Source of the DNA: Ailanthus altissimus
Taxonomy: Eukaryota; Streptophyta; Magnoliopsida; Sapindales; Simaroubaceae
Reading direction: 5' to 3'
Assembly: GCA_946807835.1 (NCBI GenBank)
Contig: OX327684.1
Span: 35,834,501-35,898,500 of the forward strand
Length of the DNA: 64,000 nucleotides
The notes beneath the pieces were generated by a model. The model was not told the origin of the DNA and made no database searches. It saw nothing but the letters and a program-made list of their open reading frames with translations. This document shows positions 24,160 through 36,004 of this stretch, piece after piece. Each line of letters opens with the position of its first letter. Within the stretch, counting starts at the first letter, position 1. The position numbers and the translations under genes are program-made.

Positions 24160-25240
24160 TTTTTATCCATTTAATTTAGCTCAATACCCAATTTTGTTGC
24201 TCTTATTTTAAATTACTCAAATTTGTTAATATTTATTAGACCTGTTACTGTTAGATCTTATTATTGAAGGGCAAAATCGTAATTCAATAGAAAAATATAT
24301 GTACACTCTGACATGTGTTAAAGTGTCAAAAAATGATTGATTATCAATAAAAAAAATGGACACGTGGGATATTTAGATAGGTTTATTTTAATATTGATTA
24401 TTAAAATTTAAAATTTCATTTTTAATAATAAATTATTTAAAAAAGAAAAACTTCCATCTGCAGTCATTAGACTTCAACGATAAAAAAGATAAAAATTTAT
24501 GTCATTAAACTCTATTTTTCGTGATCTACACAATAATGGGGCCATTTTCGACAAAAAGACCAGAATGTAGCAAAAATACGCAATGGAAGCTATAGGATGC
24601 GGTGCATGTCAAATGGAGCGATGATGACATGCATTGCCGTTCCATGGTGGAGGGTGGCAACCACCGGTGGTGCACATTAAATGAAGTGACAATGAAGTGC
24701 ACCGTTGGTAGCCATATGCCTCCTATGGCTCCCATTGTATATTTGACTGTCTTCTGATCTTTTTTGTTAAAAAATAATTTCACCATTGTGTAAATCACAA
24801 AAAATAAAAAGTCTAATGATATAAATTTTAATCATTTTTATGGTTAGAGTCTGATGACAGGCCATCGCTAAATTTCTGTGCCAATGGAAGGTTCTATTTT
24901 TTTAAATAATTTATTTTTAGAAATAAAATTTAAAGTTTAAAAATTAATATTAAAATTGAATCTATTTAAATGTGCTACGTGTTTATTTTTTTTATCAATA
25001 ACTAATCATTTATTGACACGTAAAAATAATATTAACACTTGATTTTTTTTAATGATTTGTCAACTCTTTAAACATCACAATACATACTCATAACTATCGA
25101 GAGCAAAATAAATATAATACCGAAATAACTGCATTTTTATTAAATATAACGACAACTAACGAATGGAGATGGAAAATTTTGAATAATTCAAAACAAGAGG
25201 GACAAATTGAATATTGGGTCAAATTTAAAAGACAAATATC
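24160..25240. mobile_element. ~1.1 kb foldback element with ~380 bp inverted arms
   Basis: The left arm (about 24160-24540) and right arm (about 24780-25240) are imperfect reverse complements over most of their length. Paired landmarks are CTCAATACCCAA against TTGAATATTGGGTC, ATGATTGATTATCAATAAA against TTTATCAATAACTAATCAT, AGACTTCAACGATAAAAAAG against its right-arm partner near 24810-24850, and TGATCTACACAAT against CCATTGTGTAAATCA. The ~240 bp centre holds smaller hairpins (GTGCATGTC...GACATGCA and GGTGCAC...GTGCACC). There is no transposase frame. It looks like a non-autonomous foldback or MULE-type element inserted into the surrounding repeat cluster. Confidence 0.7.
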
Positions 25241-25414
25241 AATTTTTTTAAAAAATATAATATAAATAAATCTTATACCTCCATAGTTAATTTTAATTTG
25301 TATAAATAAATAATTTATTTTTATACTAATTTATTTATTTTATTTTTAAATCAAATATTTTGAACATATTTGAGTAAATTAACTTATTTTTAAACCCAAA
25401 GTCCCTACAGGTTT

Positions 25415-25620
25415 GGAAAATTTCGTTAAAGTCCTTGGACTGGAACGATATTTCGCTCATTGCTTAATTAGGCAAAAGGCCCGCATGTTATTGAAAATTT
25501 CAGTCACACCACCAGACTTGAGTTATATTTCAATTGGCCAATGTCATTGAAGTCCTCGGTTTGGAGCGATACTTTGCTCATTGTTTGATTACACAAAAGC
25601 CTTTTGACTCAATTGACACA
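25415..25620. repeat. Degenerate repeat cluster, 'GTCCTTGGACT' family (right part)
   Basis: Two further units of the family seen at 22,895-23,530 begin near 25,428 (AAAGTCCTTGGACTGGAACG) and 25,548 (GAAGTCCTCGGTTTGGAGCG). Each is followed by TTTGCTCATTG and a TTAATTA/TGATTACACAAA-like tail. Their spacing of about 120 bp suggests the original repeat length. Confidence 0.5.
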
Positions 25621-26029
25621 TTGCTGATTTTTCCCATCGATCAAGACTTGCTAGAGTTAAATTTGGTTCAATTAAAAAACATAACCAAAAAATAAATGGC
25701 AATCACGTATTCCTCCAGTACATCCTCACTTGGTGCTTAAGTTTCCCTAACAGAACATCTGAACTTAATCGATCTAGCACTAGCTTAATGAATAGTCTTA
25801 AGAATCTAATCGACAACATGCATAGAGGAAGAACTTTTAACATGGTAACTTGAATTTTTCAAAAGCCGACTTTCATAACTCACACATTTGTCAGTTGACA
25901 AGTAAAGATACAGACCAATAACACACTGAAGAGAAGTTCCCGCTCATCAGTCACGCAACTGTTATTTTTTTTCAAATTTCTATAGTTCATTTTTGCTAGG
26001 GTACTGACAAAAAATTGAATCTTTGTTGG

Positions 26030-29000
26030 TCAGATTTTCTTCATAAGGTACCCCAAAATGATGCCCAACAAGCCAACAATCACAACATATAAGAACGGAA
26101 GTCCAGCACCACTCCTGCTGGCTTGACGCCTCAAGAGCTCCTGCAATTATGCCATTACCAGTAAGCACATTTTGATACTACTATAATCTAGGACACACTT
26201 GAATCCAACCAACATAATTAACATTCTTTGCATTTGCAAAGCCCATTGTTAATTTTTTTTTTATGGCATTTTGAGGAGGAATTTACAAGAATATTTACAA
26301 GAATATGTCCCAAAATGACTACCCTAAACTCCAAATATATCCTTACTCGACTTGAATGTGGATGAATTATGGTGTCATGGAAATTTATCGACCGTCTCGA
26401 CTGCACTCGAGTTGTTTTTTTTTTTCAATTGATGACAATACTTATCCCCTTACTCAACTTTGCTGGACCCCAATTGGGTAATATACTAGACTAAATGCAG
26501 ATGAAATATGGTGTAATAGAAATTTCTTGACTGTCCCGACTGCAGTTGAGAAAATGCCACTGATTAATGGTGACTGACAGTAAGAGGGCATATTTGACTT
26601 GACTCACCTTGGAGGCATAGTCTTGAGATTTTGAGTCTTTGGAGTATAGACTTGTAAGGAATTCTGGGGCATATTTAAAGATATAACACCATTTTGAGGG
26701 GAATAGAATATAAAGATGGTAGGTTGGGAGCTGTTTACATTCAAAGTGACATTTTAAGTGGATAGATGCGACTCCAATAAATTAGTGAGGATAGTGACCC
26801 TTTCCATTCAAGGTTCTGCTCATTCCTTGAATGAATGTAGAAAATAAATAAATAAAATAAATCGCAGAAATGTTAGAAGTAGAAGTGACAGCACCAAAAA
26901 TACCATGACAAATCAAGATGCAACCACAAATTATCTCTTCTTTCCCTTAATTCAAATTTTTTAAACTAAACAAACAGCTGCCAGCACATAAATCACTGAA
27001 TCAGAGAATCTGCTATCCCAATCATTCTACAGCAAAGTTTAGGGATTCTCTGATTGTTCATGTCTAATTATCTCTTCTTTCCCCTGTTCAAATTTTTTAA
27101 ATTAAACAAACAGCTGCCAGCCCATAAATCACTGAATCAGAGAATCTGTTATTCCGATCATTCTACGTCCAAGCTCAGGTATTCTCTGATCGTTCATGCC
27201 TATAAATTATAGATTTAGTGCTCAAGTCTAATTGTTCTTTCTGCAGTTTCCTGGTAAAAATACATAACCCACACTCAAATCTCTAATTTATAGGCTTTAT
27301 TAAGAGTCTGATGGTAAGCAAAAGTTGACCTGGCATTTTCAGCCCTAAAATTATCTTACTGATCTCTAAGCAAATAGTTATTTCACCAGCGTCTGAGGGA
27401 AAAAATGAAAAACAAAAAAAGAGAGTGATAGAGCTCTGAAAGATAAAATGACATAAAAATGATCTTACCAATTCTTGTTGAAGTTTGTTATTTTGCTGGA
27501 TAACAGAATTCTTCTCCTCAGTTAGCTTAGAAATGAGAGCCCTTGCCTGAAATCACAAGTACTACTTAGAGAGTATAGTGACAAGATAACACTAATGACG
27601 TTTTAGCAATAATGTGTTCCACGTCAAATTGTGCTCCACACTAAGTACAACAATTTAGACCATGTGCTCCACGTCATTGTTGTTCAAAAAGTAATTGCTT
27701 GGAATTAACATGCAATGATGAAAACGCAAATGATATACCACAACTAGTAATCTGCAATCACTGATTGTTATAAATGAATAGCCGCATATATCATTTCAAG
27801 TAACAGTTAAGCTCACTGTCATTGTACCATATTCCTATAGAGGATTACACTTGAAAGAAACAAACAGTACACAGCATGAACTATGGCCTGTGCTCCACAC
27901 AAATTTGAACAGAAGGACTTCCATCATGCAGAGATGCACATAGAAACTGTAGAAACAATGTGTATTAGATCCAAACCAACTCTAAAGACAAAAGGACCAC
28001 AGAAACTCTTCAGTGGCTCTACTTCTATGTAGTGCATACAAGTACAGGCTGTATGACTAATCCATTGCCCCCAGCAGATATTCAAGAGAGAGAAATTAGA
28101 GTTTCCATTTGAAAGAAAAATGCACCAACGTATAAAGAGAGCTTCAGATTTTAATTGATGAGAAAGATATCTCAGCTTCCCTCAATTGCTCTATTCAGGT
28201 CTGCTTAAGGTAAGTTTAGAAATTTTACTTTTCCACAGGTCTCTTCTTATATGAATCAAAATACAACTACCTCTTTGATAAACCATGCCAAACAAATAAA
28301 TGAACACATGAATCATGCACAAAAAGCTGACAGTAAATATCAAATACATGTTTTGTCAAATAGAACGAACTTACACTAAATTGTCATGCAGGCCTCTTCA
28401 TTAATTATTAAAATATCACAGGAACTTGAGAAATAGAAGGGATACCTCTGTTGAGTTATCTTGTGGCTCATGTTGCTCGGCAAAAGCTCTTGAAGCCTAA
28501 AATGCAATACCAACAAATGATGAATTGAGCTCAAATAACAATAATAGCAGAACTATATAATACTTTAAATTCAGGTACCAAAACCTCCAATACTCACAGC
28601 TGTAAATTCAGAAGCACTCAAATTCCCATTGTCCGACACTGATGCCCTTGGCGAAGAGCCTTCTTCTGAGCCTTCATGAACTGGCGATGGCGGCTGAGGT
28701 GGAGCCACATAAAGAACTCTCAATTTGCACTCTTCCACATGATGCCCTGCCTCTTTGTTGAACTACCACAAACATAGATATAAAATCGCACATAAGCCAC
28801 AGAACTGTACTAATTAAACTGGAAGAGATATACAACACAAGATTATATGGACATTATGCGAATACCATCTCAGGGGTAATATCCTTTGTTGTAGCTCCAG
28901 GACTTGCAACTACACTCTGAAGTAAGAACTTGTCTTTGCATTGCATGTCAAGAGGCGCCTCCTTTTGCGCTTGCATTGTAACTAAATCATCATATGTAAT

Positions 29001-29524
29001 TGACAATTAACTACAAGTACTTAGGAAAGGAATTTTTTAAAATTCTTTTATATATATATATATAGACACATGAAATGGAGAAATTACCTATAACATCGCA
29101 TGTAGCCCTTGGCAATACAATTCCAGTGTTAGGCCTAACACAATACTTCTTTGGATTCGTTGTTTTAACCTAAAAGCGCGCGAATATACATTCACAAACA
29201 CGCAAATCAAGATTACATTTTTCTAGGGCACAAAAAAGTACTGAAATGATTTCAAAGATCTATACACATGCAGAAATTGAGAGTGATCTTTGACAATTTT
29301 AGTAAGTACCTTGAAGGCCACATAATTATCGGACTTATTTAACAACTGTAGTGTGCATGAGATCTGCTTCCTCAATTCAACTATTTTTTTTTCAAAAATC
29401 AAAACACTCAAATCAGAAAGATGAAAATCGTGAGAAACAAAATCACGGATCTAAAAACAAAGAGAAGCTTACAAGGAAATTGAAGCTCCTGAGGTTCAAT
29501 ACTGAGTAGCTCGCCGGTACTCAT
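26030..29524 (-). CDS. VAP27-like: Vesicle-associated membrane protein-associated protein, VAP27-1 type
   Basis: VAP proteins sit in the ER membrane, bind FFAT-type motifs of partners through the MSP domain, and tether ER to the plasma membrane and cytoskeleton. Eight exons give 241 residues: 29524-29473, 29380-29310, 29169-29088, 28981-28866, 28762-28598, 28496-28446, 27546-27469 and 26140-26030. All introns are GT-AG and phases close. The MSP domain covers residues 5-125, starting STGELLSIEPQELQFPF, with the family signature VKTTNPKKYCVRPNTG at 42-57. A Ser/Pro-rich linker follows, then a coiled coil (about 175-210, SKLTEEKNSVIQQNNKLQQEL) and a C-terminal tail anchor (about 219-238, LPFLYVVIVGLLGIILGYLM) ending MKKI. 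Length and layout match Arabidopsis VAP27-1. Intron 7 (about 1.3 kb) carries repeats. No damage seen. Confidence 0.95.
26931..27205. repeat. Two-copy tandem repeat (137 bp period) with hairpins, in VAP27 intron 7
   Basis: Two adjacent copies start TTATCTCTTCTTTCCC at about 26931 and 27068. Both contain AAACAAACAGCTGCCAGC and CATAAATCACTGAATCAGAG. Each copy also holds an inverted repeat, with AATCAGAGAATC pairing with GATTCTCTGATT about 35-50 bases later (the second copy has GTATTCTCTGATC). The copies differ at scattered positions, so the duplication is not new. Confidence 0.75.
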
Positions 29525-31587
29525 CACGACGCAATCGATTCAAACAGTGGCTGGGGAGGAAAAAACTACAGGCCGATTCCGGCAAGGGAAAAACGATTTT
29601 CCGGTTTGTCCTGGCTTAACTAAGGAGAAAACGAGTGAGAGACGCAGAGAGTAAAGAGAGATTGGAAGAAACGAGACTGGTTTTAAAATAAGAGAGAGAG
29701 AGCTGCAAAGTAACAACGGGGACAGTGATGTTTGTCTTACTTTCATCTTGCAATTTAATATTCCCAGAATCCCATTTCCCAGTACAGAAGTTTACAGTTT
29801 CTTCGGTTCCAAGCAGGGGCATAATAGTCTTTTAGTCAACGAGCTACGGACAATCGACGTATGAAGAATCAACAAACCCCACCCCCCCACCCCCGCGGCG
29901 TTGACTGAATACTGTTGCTTTTGACTCTCGAACATCTGTCCGCATAAAACATAAATCGCAAGTCTTTCCGCCGTTTGATTAATTTTCTTAATTGGAGCTA
30001 TGTTAGCAATTCATTATGTGATCATAGATTCATGATTCGGTAAATCCACACGAGAAAAAGGGCAAAAAAAAGTACGAGAATCAATAAAATTCTGTCCTAA
30101 GTACTTTCTTTCGTCAGAAAAAGAGTGAAGTCAAAGCAAAATGTAATTACATGAGGCAATTACAATGTCATTGCAATTGCTTGTTTATATACCTGGGAAA
30201 GTTTTAGAAATAGCCTCAGATATCTATAAATATATTTTTTAATTTTTTATTAATTAAATAAACTGTAAATAAATATATTTATCCTCGTATACATAATATA
30301 ATATTAAATAAAATATTTAAACTTAAATATAATAAATTTAAACTGAGTTAATTTATCTTTAAAAATATATTTCAATATTTAAAATTTAAAATAAGCGTAT
30401 TTAAAATAGCTGCATCTAAAAAAAATAAAAAATAAAAAATATGAGGTGACAAAAAAAAATTGAGAATTGCAGCGTGAGAAAATGTCGTGGCTCCGTGATG
30501 CCATTGTGTCTTCTCAGGCAAAGTATTTTCGAGCCCAAGATGTCATTGTGACATCTCGACCACAGCATCTTGGACTCGAGATGCTCTGGATCTAGACAAC
30601 GGCCAATTGCAACTTTGACTGTCATTTGGGTTTGATAAATAATTTTTTTATCAAATTTGAACATTTTTTTAATCGTTTTAATTTACATTTCGCATTTAAT
30701 TTATCTATATCTCTTATTTCTAATTCAAAATATATTTTTTAACTAATTTTCAACAAATATCAAAACTTTTATAAAATGTTTTAAAAAAATTCACCAAGAG
30801 TTGATCATTTTCAAAATTTGAAGTAGAAATTATATTGTATAAGACCTAATCTATACAATGATAACTTTTAAATTTTTGATCTAATTGAATTTTGTTAAAA
30901 AAAAATTTAAATGAAAGAGAAAGAAAATTTTGAGTAGAGAGAATAGATAGAGAGAGTGTTTTTTTATTTAAAGGTATAAAAGTCTAAATTTTATATTTTT
31001 TGTTATTAAAAAATATCAAATTCAAATGTGACTAAAATATTATATTTATAAAATTTTCCCTATAAATTTTGCATGGGTTTTCCTTTAAGCAATATTTGAA
31101 TGCTTAAACAAATTATCCCAACAATTTGGCCTCCCAGCTTTTCAAAGAAAAAAAAAATGACCATCCTTTTCTTGCCGCAGATTCCATTTAGTCTGAGAAT
31201 TTACATAAAATTTCTGCTCAATCCGTGGTTTCAATCAGGATGTCCCTGCTTTCTTGCCTACTTTTCTTGTTCTCCGTCTTGTCAATTTTAAAATACCAAA
31301 GTTCTCAGTAGTTACTTGTTTGCTTCCTCGCAACATGTAGTAAGTTCAAAAACAGAAGCAAACTTGGCCATCCTACAAGTTACCTCTTCCATGATATACA
31401 ATAGCTGAAAAACCATGTAACAATGATCCATCAAAATGTATGCGTGAGCATGGATGTCTATTAAACTTACAATAAACAAATGGTGCGTACAAATATTCCA
31501 TTTTACATTTTATATAATATATATATATATATAAATTGTATTCTGTCTACAATTTGTTCAGAAAATCTTTTGATAACAGAAACAAAA
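29525..31587. other. VAP27 promoter region and downstream spacer
   Basis: About 29525-29850 is the VAP27 5' UTR and promoter, with a GAGA-rich tract near 29690-29702 and a C-run near 29878-29895. From about 30180 to 31080 the sequence is AT-rich without a gene. It encloses a GC-richer block (30470-30600) with an exact short palindrome, GATGTCATTGTGACATC at 30539-30555, inside longer imperfect inverted repeats. This block may be a miniature element. A TA microsatellite lies near 31514-31532. Confidence 0.45.
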
Positions 31588-32592
31588 TTAACCAGCAGCA
31601 GAAGCAGAAGACTGTTGCCGGTCAACTCGACTTGTGAAACCGGCAAACCAAGCAACCCTCATGAGTTGCACACCAAGGATCAGTACCCACCAACAGACTA
31701 GGCCCCTAACAGTATGTATCATCCATGCCGGAGCACTAAGCTCAGCTCCTAGCTTCAATCCCCTCATCAGCTGCAACACACGATAAGACTCGTACACAAC
31801 TGGGGTCACCAACCACACTGGTGATTGCCAATGCCAAGTTAATTTCTCGGTTAGAATCTGTACTGACAGAAGCAGAAGGTAGGGACCTAAAAGAACTGCA
31901 AATGGGATGAAAGGCATCTGCGGTTGGACAAAGCCCTTATGGGACCCAAAAAACAACATCAAGGGGACGAGAAATCCAGTCACATTAGCAACCATATTCC
32001 AGAATTGGTAACTGAAAGGAGGTTTGCTGCTGCCGGGCTGTCCTGAATTTCTTGGCCGGGCACATGAATGTGCCATGAGGAGAAAAAGGGTTGCACCAAG
32101 ATTGAAGATGCAATCAAGTCCAATTAAGGAAAGCAAGCTAGCAACATTGGGGCCAAGAAATATGGATGATATTGGTAGCCACAATGTAGGTACCATGCCT
32201 GTGCCGAGTAGAAGAGAAGGGCCCAGAAGCCACATTGGCCATTTTAGAAACCGAAGCTGCACAAATGGCTGATTACTTGTATCTGTGACCTCTTCATTGT
32301 TTGCTACTGGTGCTTCAGCTGTATAGTCAGAACCTACAGTTTCAAATATGTTGCTAGTTTTGTTTAAGATTTTATAATCAGCTTCATGATTCGGAGCATG
32401 AGTGACTAGTGAAGGTTCCCATGGAGTCAATTTTGTGCAACAGATAGGGGAATTCTTTACATGATTATGAGGGAAGCTGACAACATGGAACACACTTTTG
32501 AATTTTAGCAATTTCAGGCTTCTGGGGTGTACTCGGGGAGCACTAATGTTGATGGTTGACATAGTAGATGCTACTCGAGTTAATGATGCCAT
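31588..32592 (-). CDS. Unrecognised multi-pass membrane protein, probably plastid-targeted
   Basis: The coding exon holds 334 residues from the ATG at 32592 (MASLTRVASTMSTINISAPR). The reading frame continues upstream to 32730, but that part is unlikely to be coding. Residues 1 to about 50 are rich in Ser, Arg and hydroxylated residues with almost no acidic ones, as in a chloroplast transit peptide. Residues 55-110 are polar. About six hydrophobic segments follow, near 118-145, 150-174, 198-217, 227-248, 258-275 and 291-313, with conserved-looking loops (CARPRNSGQPG, LTEKLTWHWQSPVWLV). The tail is Ser/Arg-rich. I do not recognise a named family and give no function. A spliced 5' leader is likely (see the entry at 33352). 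The frame is intact, so it is very probably a real gene. Confidence 0.82.
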   Translation of the reverse strand: MASLTRVASTMSTINISAPRVHPRSLKLLKFKSVFHVVSFPHNHVKNSPICCTKLTPWEPSLVTHAPNHEADYKILNKTSNIFETVGSDYTAEAPVANNEEVTDTSNQPFVQLRFLKWPMWLLGPSLLLGTGMVPTLWLPISSIFLGPNVASLLSLIGLDCIFNLGATLFLLMAHSCARPRNSGQPGSSKPPFSYQFWNMVANVTGFLVPLMLFFGSHKGFVQPQMPFIPFAVLLGPYLLLLSVQILTEKLTWHWQSPVWLVTPVVYESYRVLQLMRGLKLGAELSAPAWMIHTVRGLVCWWVLILGVQLMRVAWFAGFTSRVDRQQSSASAAG

Positions 32593-33351
32593 TCTCGGTG
32601 GCGACACTTCAGCAGCTCGGAACAAAAATTGTGCTCTTGAATTGCATAAATATACAGACTTCACAAATAAATAAGTAACAAAATGTAAGCAGGAGATAAA
32701 AGCAAACATAAGAATTAAAAAGAATGACATTTCTCAGGCTAAGGGAACCACAAGGACAAAAAAATTTCTAACTAATATAATTCATTTATGAAACTCTCCT
32801 AAGATTACAGACTGTTGTAGATTACATCAAGCCAACACTCAAATATCCTCTTACGAGATCAAGCAGCCATTGACTGCTTGAAGCCAGCTGCATCAAAATC
32901 CAATATTTCCCACAAAATCTAAACAGCCCGCTAGCCCAAGGAAAAAGTTTAAAATTGAAAATCAGCAGTTGGGTCCCTTTTGCTATCAAACATCTCAACA
33001 ACAAAACAAACAGCCATAACACTAACTGACCAGTAACAAGTAGATAAAAAATAAAAATAATCGCCGGAATCAAGCTGAGAATAGCTAGCTACCCGACAAT
33101 AATTCCATGAATCTAAATGAATGAAATATATACTCATGAAATCTGAATTTACGCAAATTCTAATAATGTAATCAGACTATTGAGGAGAAACCTATAATTA
33201 GGAATTTCTTCTAAGTTCTATTTGCTTTTCCGAAAATGATTGTCAAAACATAGTCAAGGCAAATTTAAAGTGTCGGAAACTATTAATCAACCCTATTTCT
33301 AGTGATCGCAGCATATGAAAATAAATAAATTTTAATAAAACTGGGACTTAC

Positions 33352-33430
33352 CTCGTTGAGAAACTCTCAAGTAGAAAAATCTTGAGGCAAGTCTCTGACT
33401 CGGGAGGAATGTGAAACTATAAAAACGAAG
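33352..33430 (-). other. Probable non-coding 5' leader exon of the membrane-protein gene
   Basis: On the minus strand a strong donor (CGAG then GTAAGT, cut at 33352/33351) follows a stretch with typical 5' UTR composition. The ATG at 32592 lies about 760 bp downstream behind a pyrimidine-rich region with possible AG acceptors at about 32600-32640. This suggests an intron in the 5' UTR. The exact acceptor and transcription start are not determined. Confidence 0.4.
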
Positions 33431-33930
33431 AGGGAGTAATTTGTGGGACAGGCTTGGTTCATTCAGGCTAATCCAGGAATTAGGCCTTACCCATTGGTGA
33501 CTTTAGCCCACTATTCCGCAAGGGCTTTAACAAGAAACTTGGTTTCCAATCATCCAATCCAATCACCTGTTGTTATTATTATTATTATTATTTATGTTCG
33601 AAACGTGCAAAATATAATAGTTTTATTTTTTAAAATTAAAATCACGTAGATTTTTATTAGAAATGGAATTCCATTCTAAAATGAATGAATTATGCAATAT
33701 AATAAAATTACAATCATGTTATATTTACATAATTGAAATATAAAATTTGTATCATAATTAATGTGATGTTTGATGTGTTTAATATTGATCAGTACCATAT
33801 GTTATTACATTAATGATAATTAAAAAAATAACAATTACTAAACAAATAATAATCACCTATACATCAATTAGAATACAACTCATATAAATCTACTCAATAA
33901 AATTAACATGAAATTTGTGCAACATAAGAC

Positions 33931-34337
33931 TAGGGGTGGGCAAAATTAGTTCGATTCGATTTTTTGATTGAACTGAAAACTAAATCAGATTGGTTAATTT
34001 TTAAAAAATAAAATCAATAATTAAATTGATTTAATTCGATTCTGAATTTGAATTTTTTGACAATTGATGGGCTCAAATTAGGTTGACTTTTAGCATTGAA
34101 ATGGTTTAGTTCATTCGATTCTCAATTCTATTTCTAAGTTGTCATATGTATTTTTTTTTATTTTTTTAAATTCGCATTCATTTCAATTTTGTTATCGATT
34201 TGAAAGTTCAAAATTAAAACCCAAATTAAAATTTTAATTTAAAAAAAAAAACCAAAAACCGAATTGCCCAAAATAAAACCAAACTGAACTAGACTAATTT
34301 ATTTCAATTCAATTAGTCAATTTTTTACCCACCCGTC
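33931..34337. mobile_element. hAT-type MITE, 407 bp, 8 bp target-site duplication
   Basis: The left end reads TAGGGGTGGGCAAAA and the right end TTTTTTACCCACCCGTC, so the ends are imperfect inverted repeats (AGGGGTGGG against ACGGGTGGG). The arms continue to pair loosely (TTAGTTCGATTCGA against TTCAATTCAATTAG). The flanking 8 bp are identical: CATAAGAC at 33923-33930 and 34338-34345. An 8 bp duplication and ends of this kind are the mark of the hAT superfamily. It has no coding capacity, so it must have been moved by another hAT transposase. Confidence 0.8.
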
Positions 34338-36004
34338 CATAAGACAATTAACATAATAAAATGTTATTATCTTAGAAAAGATTATAGACTGTCCTCCTCA
34401 CGGGAGCTCAGGGGACCTTTTAGGATTTCACTAATTATAATAAGGATTAACGTGCAATTTTCTAATTCGGGACAAGTAGTTCCAAATACATTATAGAAAA
34501 ATCTTAAATTTGTTCGTACTTAATAGAGGAAAGAAATATAGTTAAAAATTTTAATTGAGCACTATAAAAATAATATTTATTTAATTGTAGTAATATGATA
34601 AAATAATTAACAAATAATATAAATAAATTAAATATAATTTTAATAAATAAATAAAAAATTTAATTTTAAATAAACAAAAGGCACTGTAGTGACATTATTC
34701 ACTATAGTGAATACTTTTTACAGTAGTATTTACTATTGAAATAGTAGATGAATATTTTTATTTAAATTTATTGTGTTTGACTAAATAAATTAAAAATTTT
34801 AAACTATAACTAAATTAGTTAAGTGGTTTAAATTTTTTACTATTTACAAAATTTCCCTTAAAAATTTTAATCGAGCAGTCTGAAACATTTTAGCTTATTT
34901 AATTTATGCTTAACTATGTTAAAAAAAAAAAATTATTCTTAACCTATTAGGATAGGACCAATGTCCAAACTTTTTTTTTTTTCGGTGCAATTCACTAGAT
35001 ATTGAAGTGTTTAAGCAGTAAGCACATTATATTAGAGAGACTAGAGATAAAGCGTGGCAACTATGAAAGGTTCGTATTCTGTAAATGATCATGATCATTC
35101 TTGTTACATTTCACAGGCCTGCACTATGCAACTATGAGAAGTTTACACTAAGGCGTACAATTTTATAGGCGTTGTCTCGATTCTGGAATGAATGGCCTTG
35201 TGCCACGTCAAGCTTCCTCGCAGGTTTGGCGCAGTTAGGTATTTAGTAAAATCAACCCATCAAGAATCAATTAGAAAACACGAGTGAACTCAGAAAAAAT
35301 TTCTGATCAAGCTTTAAGTCTACAATTACATCGAAGCTCCATATAAGAAGTCACGGCATGTCTGTTACATTGATTCTCTTCATAATCCAAAAAACAATCA
35401 ACGGAGGATTAGATTCTCTGTTTCTAAGAATGAGATTGGGTGGTGACAAAAACGGTGAGGTGAGAGAACTTGGAAGTCTAAAACACCTATACGCAAATTC
35501 AGAGTTAGTAGAGTAATATTAGTGAAAAGAGCGAGTAAGAAGAAACCAAATCTTTAATATTTTTTATGATTTATTTATTTATTTTCTGCTAACATGTATT
35601 TTGCCCTTAATTAGCAAGCCCGGGGTCTAGGGGCAACAAGTCGTGCAGTCGAAGTACTAGAGTTCAGACTCGATCCGGTCAGGAATTTGTTGCATTATCA
35701 TGGGATCTTAGACGTATGATGATGAAAGAGTGTTACACTCCTCTTGGTCTCTTCCAGTAAAACACAGAATTGACATTACACTCTTTTCTGTATGTTTTCG
35801 AGATGTTTCTTATGTCTTTTTCAGGGATTTCTGATGCCACTGTTAAGGTTTTAGCGTAGGCGATATCCGTGAGCTTTCTTTTCCTTTTCAGGGCTTTGGG
35901 TGTGGCTTGAAGCACATGTACTAGAGTGGTACAATCCAGATTCCAGAAGCTAAAGTTTTGCAAAAGGAATTGTAATACATACCTGTGGAATTTGTGATCC
36001 AAAA

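Noticed and set aside
32593..32730. Upstream 46 codons of the membrane-protein frame
   Set aside because: Very hydrophobic chance reading that would destroy the transit-peptide-like start. The region shows intron or leader composition.
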